Source of the DNA: Treponema sp.
Lineage (GTDB): Bacteria > Spirochaetota > Spirochaetia > Treponematales > Breznakiellaceae
Assembly (NCBI GenBank): GCA_031257715.1
Contig: JAIROE010000356.1
Span: 1-7,188 of the forward strand
Length of the DNA: 7,188 nucleotides
Reading direction: 5' to 3'
The notes below the pieces were generated by a model, which saw only the letters and a list, made by a program, of their open reading frames with translations, did not search any database and was not told where the DNA came from. Position 1 is the first letter of the stretch. Every line of letters starts with the position of its first letter. Shown piece by piece: positions 1 through 6,192 of this stretch. The translations under genes were made by a program, and so were the position numbers.

Positions 1-1
1 C

Positions 2-727
2 CCTGAAGTGTTCGCCGAATTTCTTTCCGGCGCGGCGGAGGCGGATGTTCTGGCGCTGGAGGGCAATATACTCAAAAACGCCGCGATGCTTGACGCCCTC
101 ATCGGTGTGTGGGAGCGGAATTTTTTGGGTTATCCCTGCACGGCGGTGCTTCCATACAGCCAGGCCCTTTCCCGTTTCCCTGCCCACCTTCAGCAGCTTG
201 ACATGGAATCGAACGGCAAGCGGGTCAACCGCAATGGTCAGCCCCTTTCCTATTCCACAGGGCCTGTGGTATTCGGGGAGCCGGGAACCAACGGCCAGCA
301 CTCCTTTTATCAGCTGCTCCATCAGGGGACCGACATTGTTCCGCTGCAATTTATCGGTTTTACCGAAAGCCAGCGGCTTGACGATCTGGAGGTGGACGGT
401 TCGGCCAGCCAGACCAAACTTGCCGCCAATCTGGCCGCCCAGATTGTCGCCTTTGCCAAAGGCCAGAAAGACGACAACCGGAACAGGGAATTTCCCGGCC
501 GGCGGCCTTCAGGGCTCATATACGGCAAGCGTCTTACCCCGGCTGTTCTGGGGGCCCTGCTTGCCCATTTTGAAAACAAGGTGATGTTTCAGGGTTTTGT
601 ATGGAACATCAACAGCTTCGATCAGGAAGGGGTTCAATTGGGCAAAGTGCTTACCAAACGGGTGCTTGCCCGTCAGATGGGAGACCCGGCGCTTGGTTCG
701 TACAGCAAACTTCTGGGGATTATCTAG
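2..727 (+). CDS. pgi: Glucose-6-phosphate isomerase, C-terminal part (5' end outside window)
   Basis: Cytoplasmic glycolytic enzyme interconverting glucose 6-phosphate and fructose 6-phosphate. The frame is open from base 2 and ends at TAG 725-727, giving 241 residues of a protein usually near 530 residues, so roughly the N-terminal half is missing. Counting from the first visible residue, the family motifs are in order: MESNGK (Glu69, matching the catalytic Glu), GEPGTNGQHSF (His100, the ring-opening His, 31 residues after the Glu as in animal enzymes) and NSFDQEGVQLGK (Lys215). The last stretch satisfies the second PGI signature. The SIS-fold domain that contributes these residues is intact and ends normally with no frameshift. 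The GTG at base 8 is an internal codon, not a start, because the preceding codons continue the family sequence. A hairpin follows at 761-789. Identification is firm; only the upstream part is unseen. Confidence 0.97.
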   Translation, partial: PEVFAEFLSGAAEADVLALEGNILKNAAMLDALIGVWERNFLGYPCTAVLPYSQALSRFPAHLQQLDMESNGKRVNRNGQPLSYSTGPVVFGEPGTNGQHSFYQLLHQGTDIVPLQFIGFTESQRLDDLEVDGSASQTKLAANLAAQIVAFAKGQKDDNRNREFPGRRPSGLIYGKRLTPAVLGALLAHFENKVMFQGFVWNINSFDQEGVQLGKVLTKRVLARQMGDPALGSYSKLLGII

Positions 728-827
728 TATCTGTTCACAAAACCGGTTGCTTTGCGGATAGACAGGGGCTTTTCAAGCCTCAACCTGTCTGGAGCCGTGC
801 GGTAAACTGCCGGAAAAAGGAGATGTC
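728..827 (+). other. Intergenic region upstream of the flavin reductase gene, with ribosome binding site
   Basis: This 100-base gap holds the palindrome AACCGGTT (741-748), the hairpin at 761-789 and a strong Shine-Dalgarno sequence AAGGAG (817-822), five bases before the ATG at 828. The only promoter-like pair I found is TTCACA (734-739) with a poor -10 near 757-762, too weak to call. The flavin reductase gene may be transcribed by read-through from pgi or from a promoter I cannot recognise. Confidence 0.5.
761..789 (+). terminator. Bulged hairpin between pgi and the flavin reductase gene; possible terminator or leader structure
   Basis: The arm GACAGG (761-766) pairs with CCTGTC (784-789). 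Inside it, GGCTT (767-771) pairs with AAGCC (775-779) around a TTC loop, leaving a four-base bulge (TCAA, 780-783). That makes 11 base pairs in all. No T-run follows, so it is not a classical intrinsic terminator. It lies 33 bases after the pgi stop and ends 38 bases before the next ATG. It could stop or process the pgi transcript, or act as a leader structure for the next gene. The structure is seen in the sequence; the role is inferred. Confidence 0.45.
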
Positions 828-1406
828 ATGAAACAGACAAACGCGGTTCCGGCCGGCAAGGGCTGGGTTTCCAAAAGTACGCGGGATTTCCGGGGTTCCC
901 CCGTGGCCCGCATAGGCAGCGAGTGGATGCTGATTACGGCGGGCGATGATCCGCTTTCAGGTGAATGGAATACCATGACCGCCTCATGGGGAGGCCTCGG
1001 GGTGCTCTGGGGCCGGGATGTTGCCTTCATGGTCATACGGCAGTCGCGCCATACCCTGGAATTTGCCGAACGGGCGGGTCTCTTTACCCTTTCGTTCTTC
1101 GGCGGCGGCTGCAGGAAAGCCCTGGACTTCTGCGGTGCAAAATCGGGCAGGGATTACGACAAGGCCGCCGAAACGGGACTTACCCCTATTGTGTTCGGAA
1201 AGGAAGACGCGGACGGCAAAGCCGCCGGCGCCGTCGGTTTTGCCGAGGCTTCGGAAATCATCGTCTGCCGCAAACTCTACACCCATGATTTTGCGCCCGG
1301 CGGCTTCCTCGATCCTTCGATTGACAGCGGATGCTATCCCCAAAAGGATTACCACCGGCTGTTCATAGGCGAAACGCTTGTGATGATGGAGAAAGCCGGC
1401 TCTTAA
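828..1406 (+). CDS. Flavin reductase-like FMN-binding split-barrel protein
   Basis: Predicted cytoplasmic 192-residue protein of the flavin reductase-like family, whose members bind FMN and typically reduce flavin or another acceptor with NAD(P)H. Residues 48-76 carry the characteristic stretch: N48-TMTASWGG, then LWGRDVAFMVIRQSRHT, corresponding to the FMN-binding strand-loop of the split barrel and the conserved Arg-x-(S/T) turn. The C-terminal HRLFIGETLVM (176-186) matches the closing barrel strand, usually read as an F-I-G-E motif. The length is normal for the family. No signal peptide or membrane segment is seen. The ATG is preceded by AAGGAG at ideal spacing, which fixes the start. Cys95, Cys102, Cys148 and Cys169 are present, but no metal-binding arrangement is evident. 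The electron acceptor cannot be told from sequence. The gene follows pgi in the same direction after 100 bases and converges on the minus-strand operon, its stop overlapping that of the M28-like gene. Confidence 0.9.
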   Translation: MKQTNAVPAGKGWVSKSTRDFRGSPVARIGSEWMLITAGDDPLSGEWNTMTASWGGLGVLWGRDVAFMVIRQSRHTLEFAERAGLFTLSFFGGGCRKALDFCGAKSGRDYDKAAETGLTPIVFGKEDADGKAAGAVGFAEASEIIVCRKLYTHDFAPGGFLDPSIDSGCYPQKDYHRLFIGETLVMMEKAGS

Positions 1407-2341
1407 CCGGCGCAGAGGGCCGCCGCGAAACGTATGATCCGATCGTAATGTTCGGGGGTAAGCCTGAGGTAGCTGTCCGAAGGGCCGTTGAGGGTGCGCC
1501 ATGTTTTGGGGATAAGGAGGCGGTCCGCCGTGTTTTGCGGCGTTCCGGAAAGGAGTATGCCGGTAAATTCGGGCCGCAGCCGCAGGAGTGAAGCATAGGA
1601 CGCCGCCTCATCAGGGGGGAGTGCCGTTATGGTCTGGGCAGGAAGTCCCGCCCGGAGGAACCCCGCGTCGTCCGAAAAGGGAGTGGGGGCAATGAGCACC
1701 CTGTCCCACGTAAAGTAATGGGCGGTATCCAGCGCAAGATCCCTTAAGTCCTGAATGAGCTGTCTGGCCCTGATTATCCCCCGGCCCTCTTCATTTCTGA
1801 GGAGATGATCGGTGGTGCTGGAAATAACAATGGTGTTCCCCACGCCGCAGGCGTCGAATATGAATATGCGGGCGTCTCCCAGCCCCCCGCGCCGGAGGTA
1901 GCCGGCCAGTGAAAAGGCCCCCTGATCTTTCGGCCCTTCTTCCGCGGAGAGTTCCTCTTTGTCGGTCAAGATGATGATCCAGTAACTTGTTCCCTGCTTT
2001 CCAAGGCGGACCGCCGTTTTCAGGAGCATGAACACGGCGGCGCTGTTGTCGTTGGCCCCGGAACTGCCTTCCACCCTGTCGTAGTGGGCGACAAGGATCA
2101 CCGGACTCTGTCCCCTGAAGGGAAAGCCCCCGCCGGCCATGTCCTTTCCCGGAGGAAAAATAAAAAAATGGCGGTTTTCTTCTATAAAAAGTACCACGGA
2201 ATTAAGGTCAAGCTTTTCGGTCAGCGCGATGAGCAGCCCGTACCGGTCGGCGCCGGGATCGATGAAGTCAAAGAAACGGTCCCAGGGCGGTTCATCGTAC
2301 GGCTTTCCCCGTATGGACAGACAGCGTCCGCCGGCCGCCAT
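1403..2341 (-). CDS. M28-family-like metallopeptidase with an altered last zinc ligand
   Basis: Predicted 312-residue cytoplasmic protein with a zinc aminopeptidase (M28) core and no signal peptide. Visible motifs are HYD (His86), GANDN (Asp98, bridging ligand), TDKEE (Glu129 catalytic, Glu130 ligand), FDACGVGN (Asp163), then SDDAGFLRAGLPA (223-235) and a downstream TW-x-L stretch (280-285). In ordinary M28 enzymes the fifth ligand is the His of an S-D-H motif. Here it is S-D-D (Asp225), so the metal site is either modified or impaired. The start is the ATG at 2341-2339: it overlaps the upstream gene's TGA by one base (TGATG), has a GGGAAGAG ribosome site just before it, and the in-frame extension to 2566 is antisense-frame overlap with the ParB-like gene and shows no family sequence. 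It is the last gene of the four-gene operon. Its TAA overlaps the convergent flavin reductase stop. Family assignment is good; substrate and activity are unknown. Confidence 0.85.
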   Translation of the reverse strand: MAAGGRCLSIRGKPYDEPPWDRFFDFIDPGADRYGLLIALTEKLDLNSVVLFIEENRHFFIFPPGKDMAGGGFPFRGQSPVILVAHYDRVEGSSGANDNSAAVFMLLKTAVRLGKQGTSYWIIILTDKEELSAEEGPKDQGAFSLAGYLRRGGLGDARIFIFDACGVGNTIVISSTTDHLLRNEEGRGIIRARQLIQDLRDLALDTAHYFTWDRVLIAPTPFSDDAGFLRAGLPAQTITALPPDEAASYASLLRLRPEFTGILLSGTPQNTADRLLIPKTWRTLNGPSDSYLRLTPEHYDRIIRFAAALCAG

Positions 2342-3282
2342 CAACTCTTCCCCGCGGAAAGGGAGAACCAGGACCGGATGCGGCCTGCCGCAAGTGAAAG
2401 CGCGCCGAGGAAAGTTCCCCGCCTGCGGCCGTATTTGGCGGAGAAATCCTTCGCCGCATCGAGCAGGGAATATATGCCGTATTTCCGTTTGAGGAAGTCC
2501 CAGTGCTTGACGATCCAGACGTAAAGATCGCTTTCGCTTGATCCGGGGAATTTGAGGAGGAGCCATTCGTCTTTTATGATCCGTATGATGGGACTGTAGA
2601 CATTCCCATACCAGGAAACAAGGGCCTCGGAAAAGGGTATTTCATCTTCCCTGTTCAGATTAAGGTAGTATTTATGCACAAGGATGTGGTTGTAAATGGC
2701 ATCGTAACAGCCGGGGGTGGTGAAATTTAAATCGTAGTCTCCGGTAAGCTCCCCATAGCCGGTTTTTTCGTAGAAGGTTTCTTTTTCATCGGCGATAAGG
2801 GCGGTCTTTAATTCATCGGCGGTCATGTCCGGCCTGATGACGATGTCGCTGGAGAGGCTTGTCACTTCCGCGTCTATGTATTCCACCCCCTGGGCGCGGG
2901 CCACGGATACCCGGTGATTCCCGTCGCGGACAAAATAAACGCCGCCTATCTCGTACAGCTGGATGGCGGGCAGGTTGATGTTTCTGATGGAGGCCTGGTC
3001 CACCCGCTCCCAGCGGTTCCGCAGATGATCCGAACGGGGCAGAAAATATTTGTTGAAATCCCGGTAGCGGCCTTCACTTCCCACGATAAGCCTGACCGGA
3101 ACCTGCTTCATGCCCCGGTACGCCTGATTCCTGGGCCGCAGAATTTCCTTCACATCGTTAAAGGAAAGCAGGTTGTCCCTGTCGACATTGAGAAAATTCT
3201 GAATCCTCGAAAGAATGGCTTTTCCCCGCGCCCGGGTAAAATCCTCCGCAGCCTGCGCTTTTGCGGTTAAATCCGCTTTCAT
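2341..3282 (-). CDS. ParB/sulfiredoxin-fold (ParB-like nuclease) domain protein
   Basis: Predicted 313-residue soluble protein. The middle (about 60-142) resembles the ParB N-terminal/Srx fold: VPVRLIVGSEGRYRDF (61-76), then LPAIQLYEIGG (104-114) and YFVRDGNHRVSVARAQG (116-132). In this last stretch DGNHR corresponds to the nucleotide-binding G-x-H-R motif of ParB-like proteins. The C-terminal half (about 192-270) has an FPGSSESDLYVWIVKHWDFL stretch like that of uncharacterised ParB-like proteins of Chloroflexi and Actinobacteria, as I remember them. There is no helix-turn-helix DNA-binding domain like that of true ParB, so a chromosome-segregation role is not supported. A basic tail (286-303) follows. 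The start at 3282 has AAAGGGG just upstream and lies two bases after the metallophosphoesterase stop; the 3' end overlaps the M28-like start by one base. Nucleotide (CTP or ATP) binding is a reasonable inference from the fold; the function is unknown. Confidence 0.8.
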   Translation of the reverse strand: MKADLTAKAQAAEDFTRARGKAILSRIQNFLNVDRDNLLSFNDVKEILRPRNQAYRGMKQVPVRLIVGSEGRYRDFNKYFLPRSDHLRNRWERVDQASIRNINLPAIQLYEIGGVYFVRDGNHRVSVARAQGVEYIDAEVTSLSSDIVIRPDMTADELKTALIADEKETFYEKTGYGELTGDYDLNFTTPGCYDAIYNHILVHKYYLNLNREDEIPFSEALVSWYGNVYSPIIRIIKDEWLLLKFPGSSESDLYVWIVKHWDFLKRKYGIYSLLDAAKDFSAKYGRRRGTFLGALSLAAGRIRSWFSLSAGKS

Positions 3283-3284
3283 TT

Positions 3285-3944
3285 TTAAATCCCCTTTCCC
3301 GTATCAATGACATGATGACTGTAGGCGTTAATTACCTGCGTATCACAGTAGGAACTGATCCTGAGATCGGACAGGCTGTAAAGGTGTATGTGCCCGTGAA
3401 CGAGGTATTTGGGCCTGAAGAACCTCATGAAAGCAAGAAAGCATTTGAATCCCCAGTGGCACTTGTCTTCCCTGTCGTGTATGCCCCGGGGGGAAGCGTG
3501 AGTAAGGAGTATGTCCAGATATCTGCCCCGGAAGATGCGGTTGAAGATCAGCCCCGGAAGAAGTTTCAGCATTTCCATTTTCATTCTGAATTCCGTGTAC
3601 TGGTTTTCCCCGTGGTTGTACTCCATGGAGCCCCCGAGTCCCGCCACAATGAGTCCGTTCTCCATCCTGATTTTGGAGCCTATGTGCACGGCTCCGGAAC
3701 TGTGTTCAGATACGTCTTCCCAGCCGGATCGTATTTCCTTTCCCGTATAGTAGTTTAATTCCTTGAGATTATGGTTGCCGAAGACAAAGAAAAGCGGTTT
3801 GTTGAGGCTTGTCACTACAAATTCAAGATAATCCATGGGAAGATCCCCCGCGCTGAGCACCAGATCGACATCGCCAAAACGCTGCCTGATGGCGTCTGAA
3901 TACACCAGCGGATCGATCTGGTCGGAGATACAGAGGATCTTCAT
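3285..3944 (-). CDS. Calcineurin-like metallophosphoesterase
   Basis: Predicted 219-residue cytoplasmic protein of the calcineurin-like phosphoesterase superfamily, which hydrolyses phosphoesters with two metal ions. Motifs in order: ISDQIDP (Asp8), AGDLPMDY (Asp34), FGNHN (Asn57, His58), LLTHASPRGIHD (His149) and VHGHIHLY (His185, His187). The first motif is normally D-x-H; here it is D-Q-I with Asp11 following, so one usual metal ligand is absent or replaced. The compact length and the TH-x-SPRGIHD signature point to small single-domain members of the family rather than YfcE or CpdA types. The ATG at 3944 overlaps the TGA of the upstream TPR gene by four bases (ATGA). There is no strong ribosome site close by, so translation is probably coupled. 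The stop is two bases before the ParB-like start. The substrate cannot be predicted. Confidence 0.9.
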   Translation of the reverse strand: MKILCISDQIDPLVYSDAIRQRFGDVDLVLSAGDLPMDYLEFVVTSLNKPLFFVFGNHNLKELNYYTGKEIRSGWEDVSEHSSGAVHIGSKIRMENGLIVAGLGGSMEYNHGENQYTEFRMKMEMLKLLPGLIFNRIFRGRYLDILLTHASPRGIHDREDKCHWGFKCFLAFMRFFRPKYLVHGHIHLYSLSDLRISSYCDTQVINAYSHHVIDTGKGI

Positions 3945-5326
3945 GTTCGTCCCGCGGTCCCTTCCTTGTTTATTCCCTGGAGCAGTTCCTGCAGTTTTTC
4001 CTTGCCGAAAAGCTCTACAGGCCGGGAATTGGCGTAGTCAAGGGCGGCGCGGGAAAAGCCCGCGCTTGTTATTACTACGGCTCTTGGAATATTCTGGTCT
4101 TTCGCGTCGTCCAGAATGGAACGTATTTTTGGTTCATCCACCGGATCGGGGCTGCGGTAAAAACGGATGAGGCGGGGCATCTTCCGGGCGTTCCTCCACT
4201 TTGCCGAATCATTTTCCACAGCGGTAAATTCACATCCGTCGCCGATGTTTTTGGAACCCTGAACATGAAGATCCATTTTCTGCTCCGCAAGGGATTTGCA
4301 GATTTCCACGAATTCCCCCTGGCCCGAGGTAAGATAATCCTTCATGTTGTCGTCCGTCCTGAGTTCCTGATACCGGGAGAGCTTTTCCCCCACATCGCGG
4401 AAATTCTTTTTCCGCTCGTAGATCTTCTCCCATTGGGCAATGGCCTTGTCAACATCGCGGATCTTTTCGTAGCACATCCCCAGAAAATAGCGGGCGTAAA
4501 GGCTGTCCCCTGAATCCTCGTCGGTAATGGCGCCGGCCGCCCGTTCCAGATCCGGTATGGCGCGTTCCGGGGCGTTGAGCGCCATGAAGCACCCCCCCCG
4601 TTCCACCAACGCGCGTATGCGGAACTGGGCGTCCCTAGCGGCCTTCTCAAACAGGGGGAGAGCCCCCTGATAGTTTTTGACGTCTTTCTGGATCTTGCCG
4701 AGGAAAAAATGGATCTGGGGATTATCACTCTGGTATTTCAGCGCCACTTCCAGCGCCGCTTTGGCTTCCTTCGTCTTTTTATCCCTGTAGAGCATGGCCC
4801 CCAGTTCATAATGGATCTTCCCGTCTTTGGGGGCAAGCGAGGCGGCCTTCCTGAGGTAATTTTCCGCCATGTCCTTGCGGTTCCGTCCGGCAAAGAGCTT
4901 GCCGGCGTGGTAGTAGTAATCCGCCCGGTTCGGCATGAGCTTGATGAGCAGGAGGTATTCTTTAAGGGCTTCTTCCTCCTGGTTGTAGCGGATGAAAAGC
5001 TGGCCCAAAAGTTCCCTGAATGGAATCTCGGGAATGTTTTTCCCCGAAATGCCTATCTGGTTGGCGGTTTTGAATTCCATCAGCGCCAGTTCATCACGGT
5101 TTTCGAGATGATAAGCCGTTCCCAGCCAGTAATGGGCCTCGGCGTTTTTCGGCTCCCGCGCGGCAATTGCCCTGGCCGCCTTGATTACCGTCTGGGTTTT
5201 TCCGCGCTTGATGAAGCTTTCAAGGGCTTCAACCCGGCGGGGAACGGCCATGGATTTGACAAGGAAAGTAACGAGGAAAGCTACCCCAACTCCAAGAACG
5301 ATAATAACAGCCAGCGCTATAGTCAT
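3941..5326 (-). CDS. Membrane-anchored TPR protein with degenerate Mrr/restriction-endonuclease-like C-terminus
   Basis: Predicted 461-residue protein. Residues 2-24 form one hydrophobic segment, so it is probably anchored by its N-terminus; it contains no cleavage motif. Residues about 30-320 are a series of TPR helices with typical W-LG-Y and alternating A/Y patterns (for example 63-91, 135-165, 170-200, 203-230 and 276-306). Residues about 336-450 resemble the end of Mrr-type endonuclease domains: a GDGCEF segment (362-367), then PRAVVITSAGFSRAALDYA (414-432) and VELFGKEKLQELL (437-449). The D...(Q/E)xK core that cuts DNA is not recognisable, with RFYRS (388-392) where QxK would lie, so it is likely a non-catalytic binding domain. 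The ATG at 5326 is chosen because the hydrophobic anchor begins there and AGGAA precedes it. The longer open frame to 5611 crosses the promoter and the divergent gene. First gene of the minus-strand operon. Function unknown. Confidence 0.85.
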   Translation of the reverse strand: MTIALAVIIVLGVGVAFLVTFLVKSMAVPRRVEALESFIKRGKTQTVIKAARAIAAREPKNAEAHYWLGTAYHLENRDELALMEFKTANQIGISGKNIPEIPFRELLGQLFIRYNQEEEALKEYLLLIKLMPNRADYYYHAGKLFAGRNRKDMAENYLRKAASLAPKDGKIHYELGAMLYRDKKTKEAKAALEVALKYQSDNPQIHFFLGKIQKDVKNYQGALPLFEKAARDAQFRIRALVERGGCFMALNAPERAIPDLERAAGAITDEDSGDSLYARYFLGMCYEKIRDVDKAIAQWEKIYERKKNFRDVGEKLSRYQELRTDDNMKDYLTSGQGEFVEICKSLAEQKMDLHVQGSKNIGDGCEFTAVENDSAKWRNARKMPRLIRFYRSPDPVDEPKIRSILDDAKDQNIPRAVVITSAGFSRAALDYANSRPVELFGKEKLQELLQGINKEGTAGRT

Positions 5327-5351
5327 ATTTCCTGTTTCCCCGTAATAATGT

Positions 5352-5365
5352 AGTATATTTATACT
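5352..5365. repeat. Perfect dyad AGTATA-TT-TATACT (symmetrical -10 candidate)
   Basis: Six-base arms with a two-base centre are exactly complementary. Each arm reads TATACT on its own strand, so it may be two back-to-back -10 elements in one bidirectional promoter. It could also be a protein-binding site. It sits one base from the second dyad at 5367-5382. Confidence 0.55.
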
Positions 5366-5366
5366 G

Positions 5367-5382
5367 TTAATCTGTAGATTAA
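5367..5382. promoter_or_regulatory. Perfect dyad TTAATCT-GT-AGATTAA, candidate operator
   Basis: Seven-base arms around a GT centre are exactly complementary, making a 16-base site of the size bound by dimeric regulators. It lies just downstream of the plus-strand -10 candidate and upstream of the minus-strand one, so a bound protein could affect both operons. No regulator gene is seen in the window. The symmetry is seen; the operator role is inferred. Confidence 0.45.
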
Positions 5383-5429
5383 TTACTTTCTTTCCCCATG
5401 TCAAAGGGAAGGAAACGAGGGAGGGTGAT

Positions 5430-6173
5430 TTGCGTTTTGGAACGGGTATAAACAGGGCCCGAAGGCCGTGTTCTGCCGTCACCGGGGGCTTTCTTGCCGC
5501 CGTGGTCCTGTTGTACGCGGGAAGCGCGTACGGACAGAGCAATTTTTCCCGGGGTGAAGAGCTTTTCATGCAGAACAAGCCGAGGGAGGCGCTGGTGTTT
5601 CTTGAAAACACCGTGGCCGAAGATCCTTCCCATGTGAGGGCTTCCCTGTACCTGGGAATCGCCTATCAGCAGCTTGATCGCGTTGATGAGGCCATCGCCG
5701 TCTACCGCAGGATACTTCCCAGGGGGGGCGGGGAGACCGCCCGCATTGCCTATAATCTGGCGAACGCCTATTATACCAAAGGGAACGCCGTTTTCGCGGA
5801 ACAGTTTTATTCCCAGGCTGTCGAAGCCGATCCCGCTTACGCCCCGGCGTATCTTAACCGGGCGAACGCCAGGGTAAAGAACGGGTCCTTGAGGGAGGCC
5901 CTCCCCGATTACGAGATGTACCTGACGCTGGAGCCCCGTTCCCCCAAGCGCCCCCGGATAGAACAGCTTGCCGCTTTTATCCGGGAGGAATTTGCCGCCG
6001 AAGAACGGCGGCGGCTTCTGGCGGAAGAAGCGGCCCGGGCCGAGGCGGAACGGAAACAGCGGCTTTTGGATGAAGTTTCCGCTTCGCTCCAGGCCGCGGC
6101 CGATGAAAGCAGGGGACTTTCCGCCGGCGCGGAGGAAGTGCGGGGTTACGAGGGGGAATTTGAACTTGAATAG
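5430..6173 (+). CDS. Secreted TPR protein with charged coiled-coil tail
   Basis: Predicted 247-residue exported protein. The N-terminus has basic residues (Arg9-Arg12), a hydrophobic core (19-30) and a likely signal-peptidase I site after Ser-Ala-Tyr-Gly (32-35), so a periplasmic location is expected. Residues about 37-170 form three or four TPR motifs, including EALVFLENTVAEDPSHVRA (53-71), EAIAVYRRIL (87-96) and AYNLANAYYTKGN (107-119). Residues about 185-215 are a Glu/Arg/Ala-rich coiled coil (EEFAAEERRRLLAEEAARA and onward). From memory, T. pallidum TP0470 is a TPR protein with tandem Glu-Ala-Arg-rich repeats and may be the homologue; not tested. The TTG start at 5430 is preceded by GGGAGG at good spacing and gives the complete signal peptide. 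It is followed after 19 bases by the next TPR gene, so the two are probably cotranscribed. Molecular role unknown; protein-protein scaffolding is the general expectation for TPRs. Confidence 0.85.
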   Translation: MRFGTGINRARRPCSAVTGGFLAAVVLLYAGSAYGQSNFSRGEELFMQNKPREALVFLENTVAEDPSHVRASLYLGIAYQQLDRVDEAIAVYRRILPRGGGETARIAYNLANAYYTKGNAVFAEQFYSQAVEADPAYAPAYLNRANARVKNGSLREALPDYEMYLTLEPRSPKRPRIEQLAAFIREEFAAEERRRLLAEEAARAEAERKQRLLDEVSASLQAAADESRGLSAGAEEVRGYEGEFELE

Positions 6174-6178
6174 GAACG

Positions 6179-6183
6179 AGGAG
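6179..6183 (+). promoter_or_regulatory. Ribosome binding site deciding the start of the second TPR gene
   Basis: AGGAG lies nine bases before the ATG at 6193. A TTG at 6189 in another frame is nearer to it, but that frame closes after 62 codons without family sequence, whereas the ATG opens a membrane anchor and stays open to the window end. Confidence 0.6.
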
Positions 6184-6192
6184 AATAATTGA

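Larger units (their letters stand above)
5327..5429. promoter_or_regulatory. Divergent promoter region of the TPR-Mrr operon and the two plus-strand TPR genes
   Basis: This 103-base gap is markedly AT-rich against GC-rich neighbours. It must hold the start signals of both divergent operons. The dyad at 5352-5365 places the hexamer TATACT, a good -10 match, on both strands: plus 5360-5365 and minus 5357-5352. Leaders would then be about 58 bases for the plus gene and about 20 bases for the minus gene. No convincing -35 (TTGACA-like) lies at the right distance from either, so positive control or another sigma factor is possible. A Shine-Dalgarno GGGAGG (about 5419-5425) precedes the TTG start at 5430. 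Confidence 0.6.

Noticed and set aside
1395..1411. Intrinsic terminator at the convergent stops
   Set aside because: Only a five-pair stem and no T-run on either strand, so it is reported as an observation rather than annotated.
984..1611. Minus- and plus-strand open frames over the flavin reductase and M28-like 3' ends
   Set aside because: Antisense or alternative-frame shadows without recognisable domains.
2084..2524. Plus-strand open frames over the M28-like/ParB-like junction
   Set aside because: Shadow of the two minus-strand genes, with low-complexity sequence and no ribosome site of note.
2342..2566. In-frame N-terminal extension of the M28-like gene
   Set aside because: It overlaps the ParB-like gene in another frame, has no family-like sequence, and the ATG at 2341 has a ribosome site and an overlapping-stop junction.
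2341..3282. True chromosome-partitioning ParB
   Set aside because: No helix-turn-helix domain, no neighbouring parA and no parS-like site.
3261..3758. Plus-strand open frame opposite the metallophosphoesterase
   Set aside because: The minus-strand gene has a complete set of phosphoesterase motifs; the plus frame shows none.
5327..5611. In-frame N-terminal extension of the TPR-Mrr-like gene
   Set aside because: It would cross the divergent promoter and run antisense to the secreted TPR gene; the hydrophobic anchor starts at the ATG at 5326.
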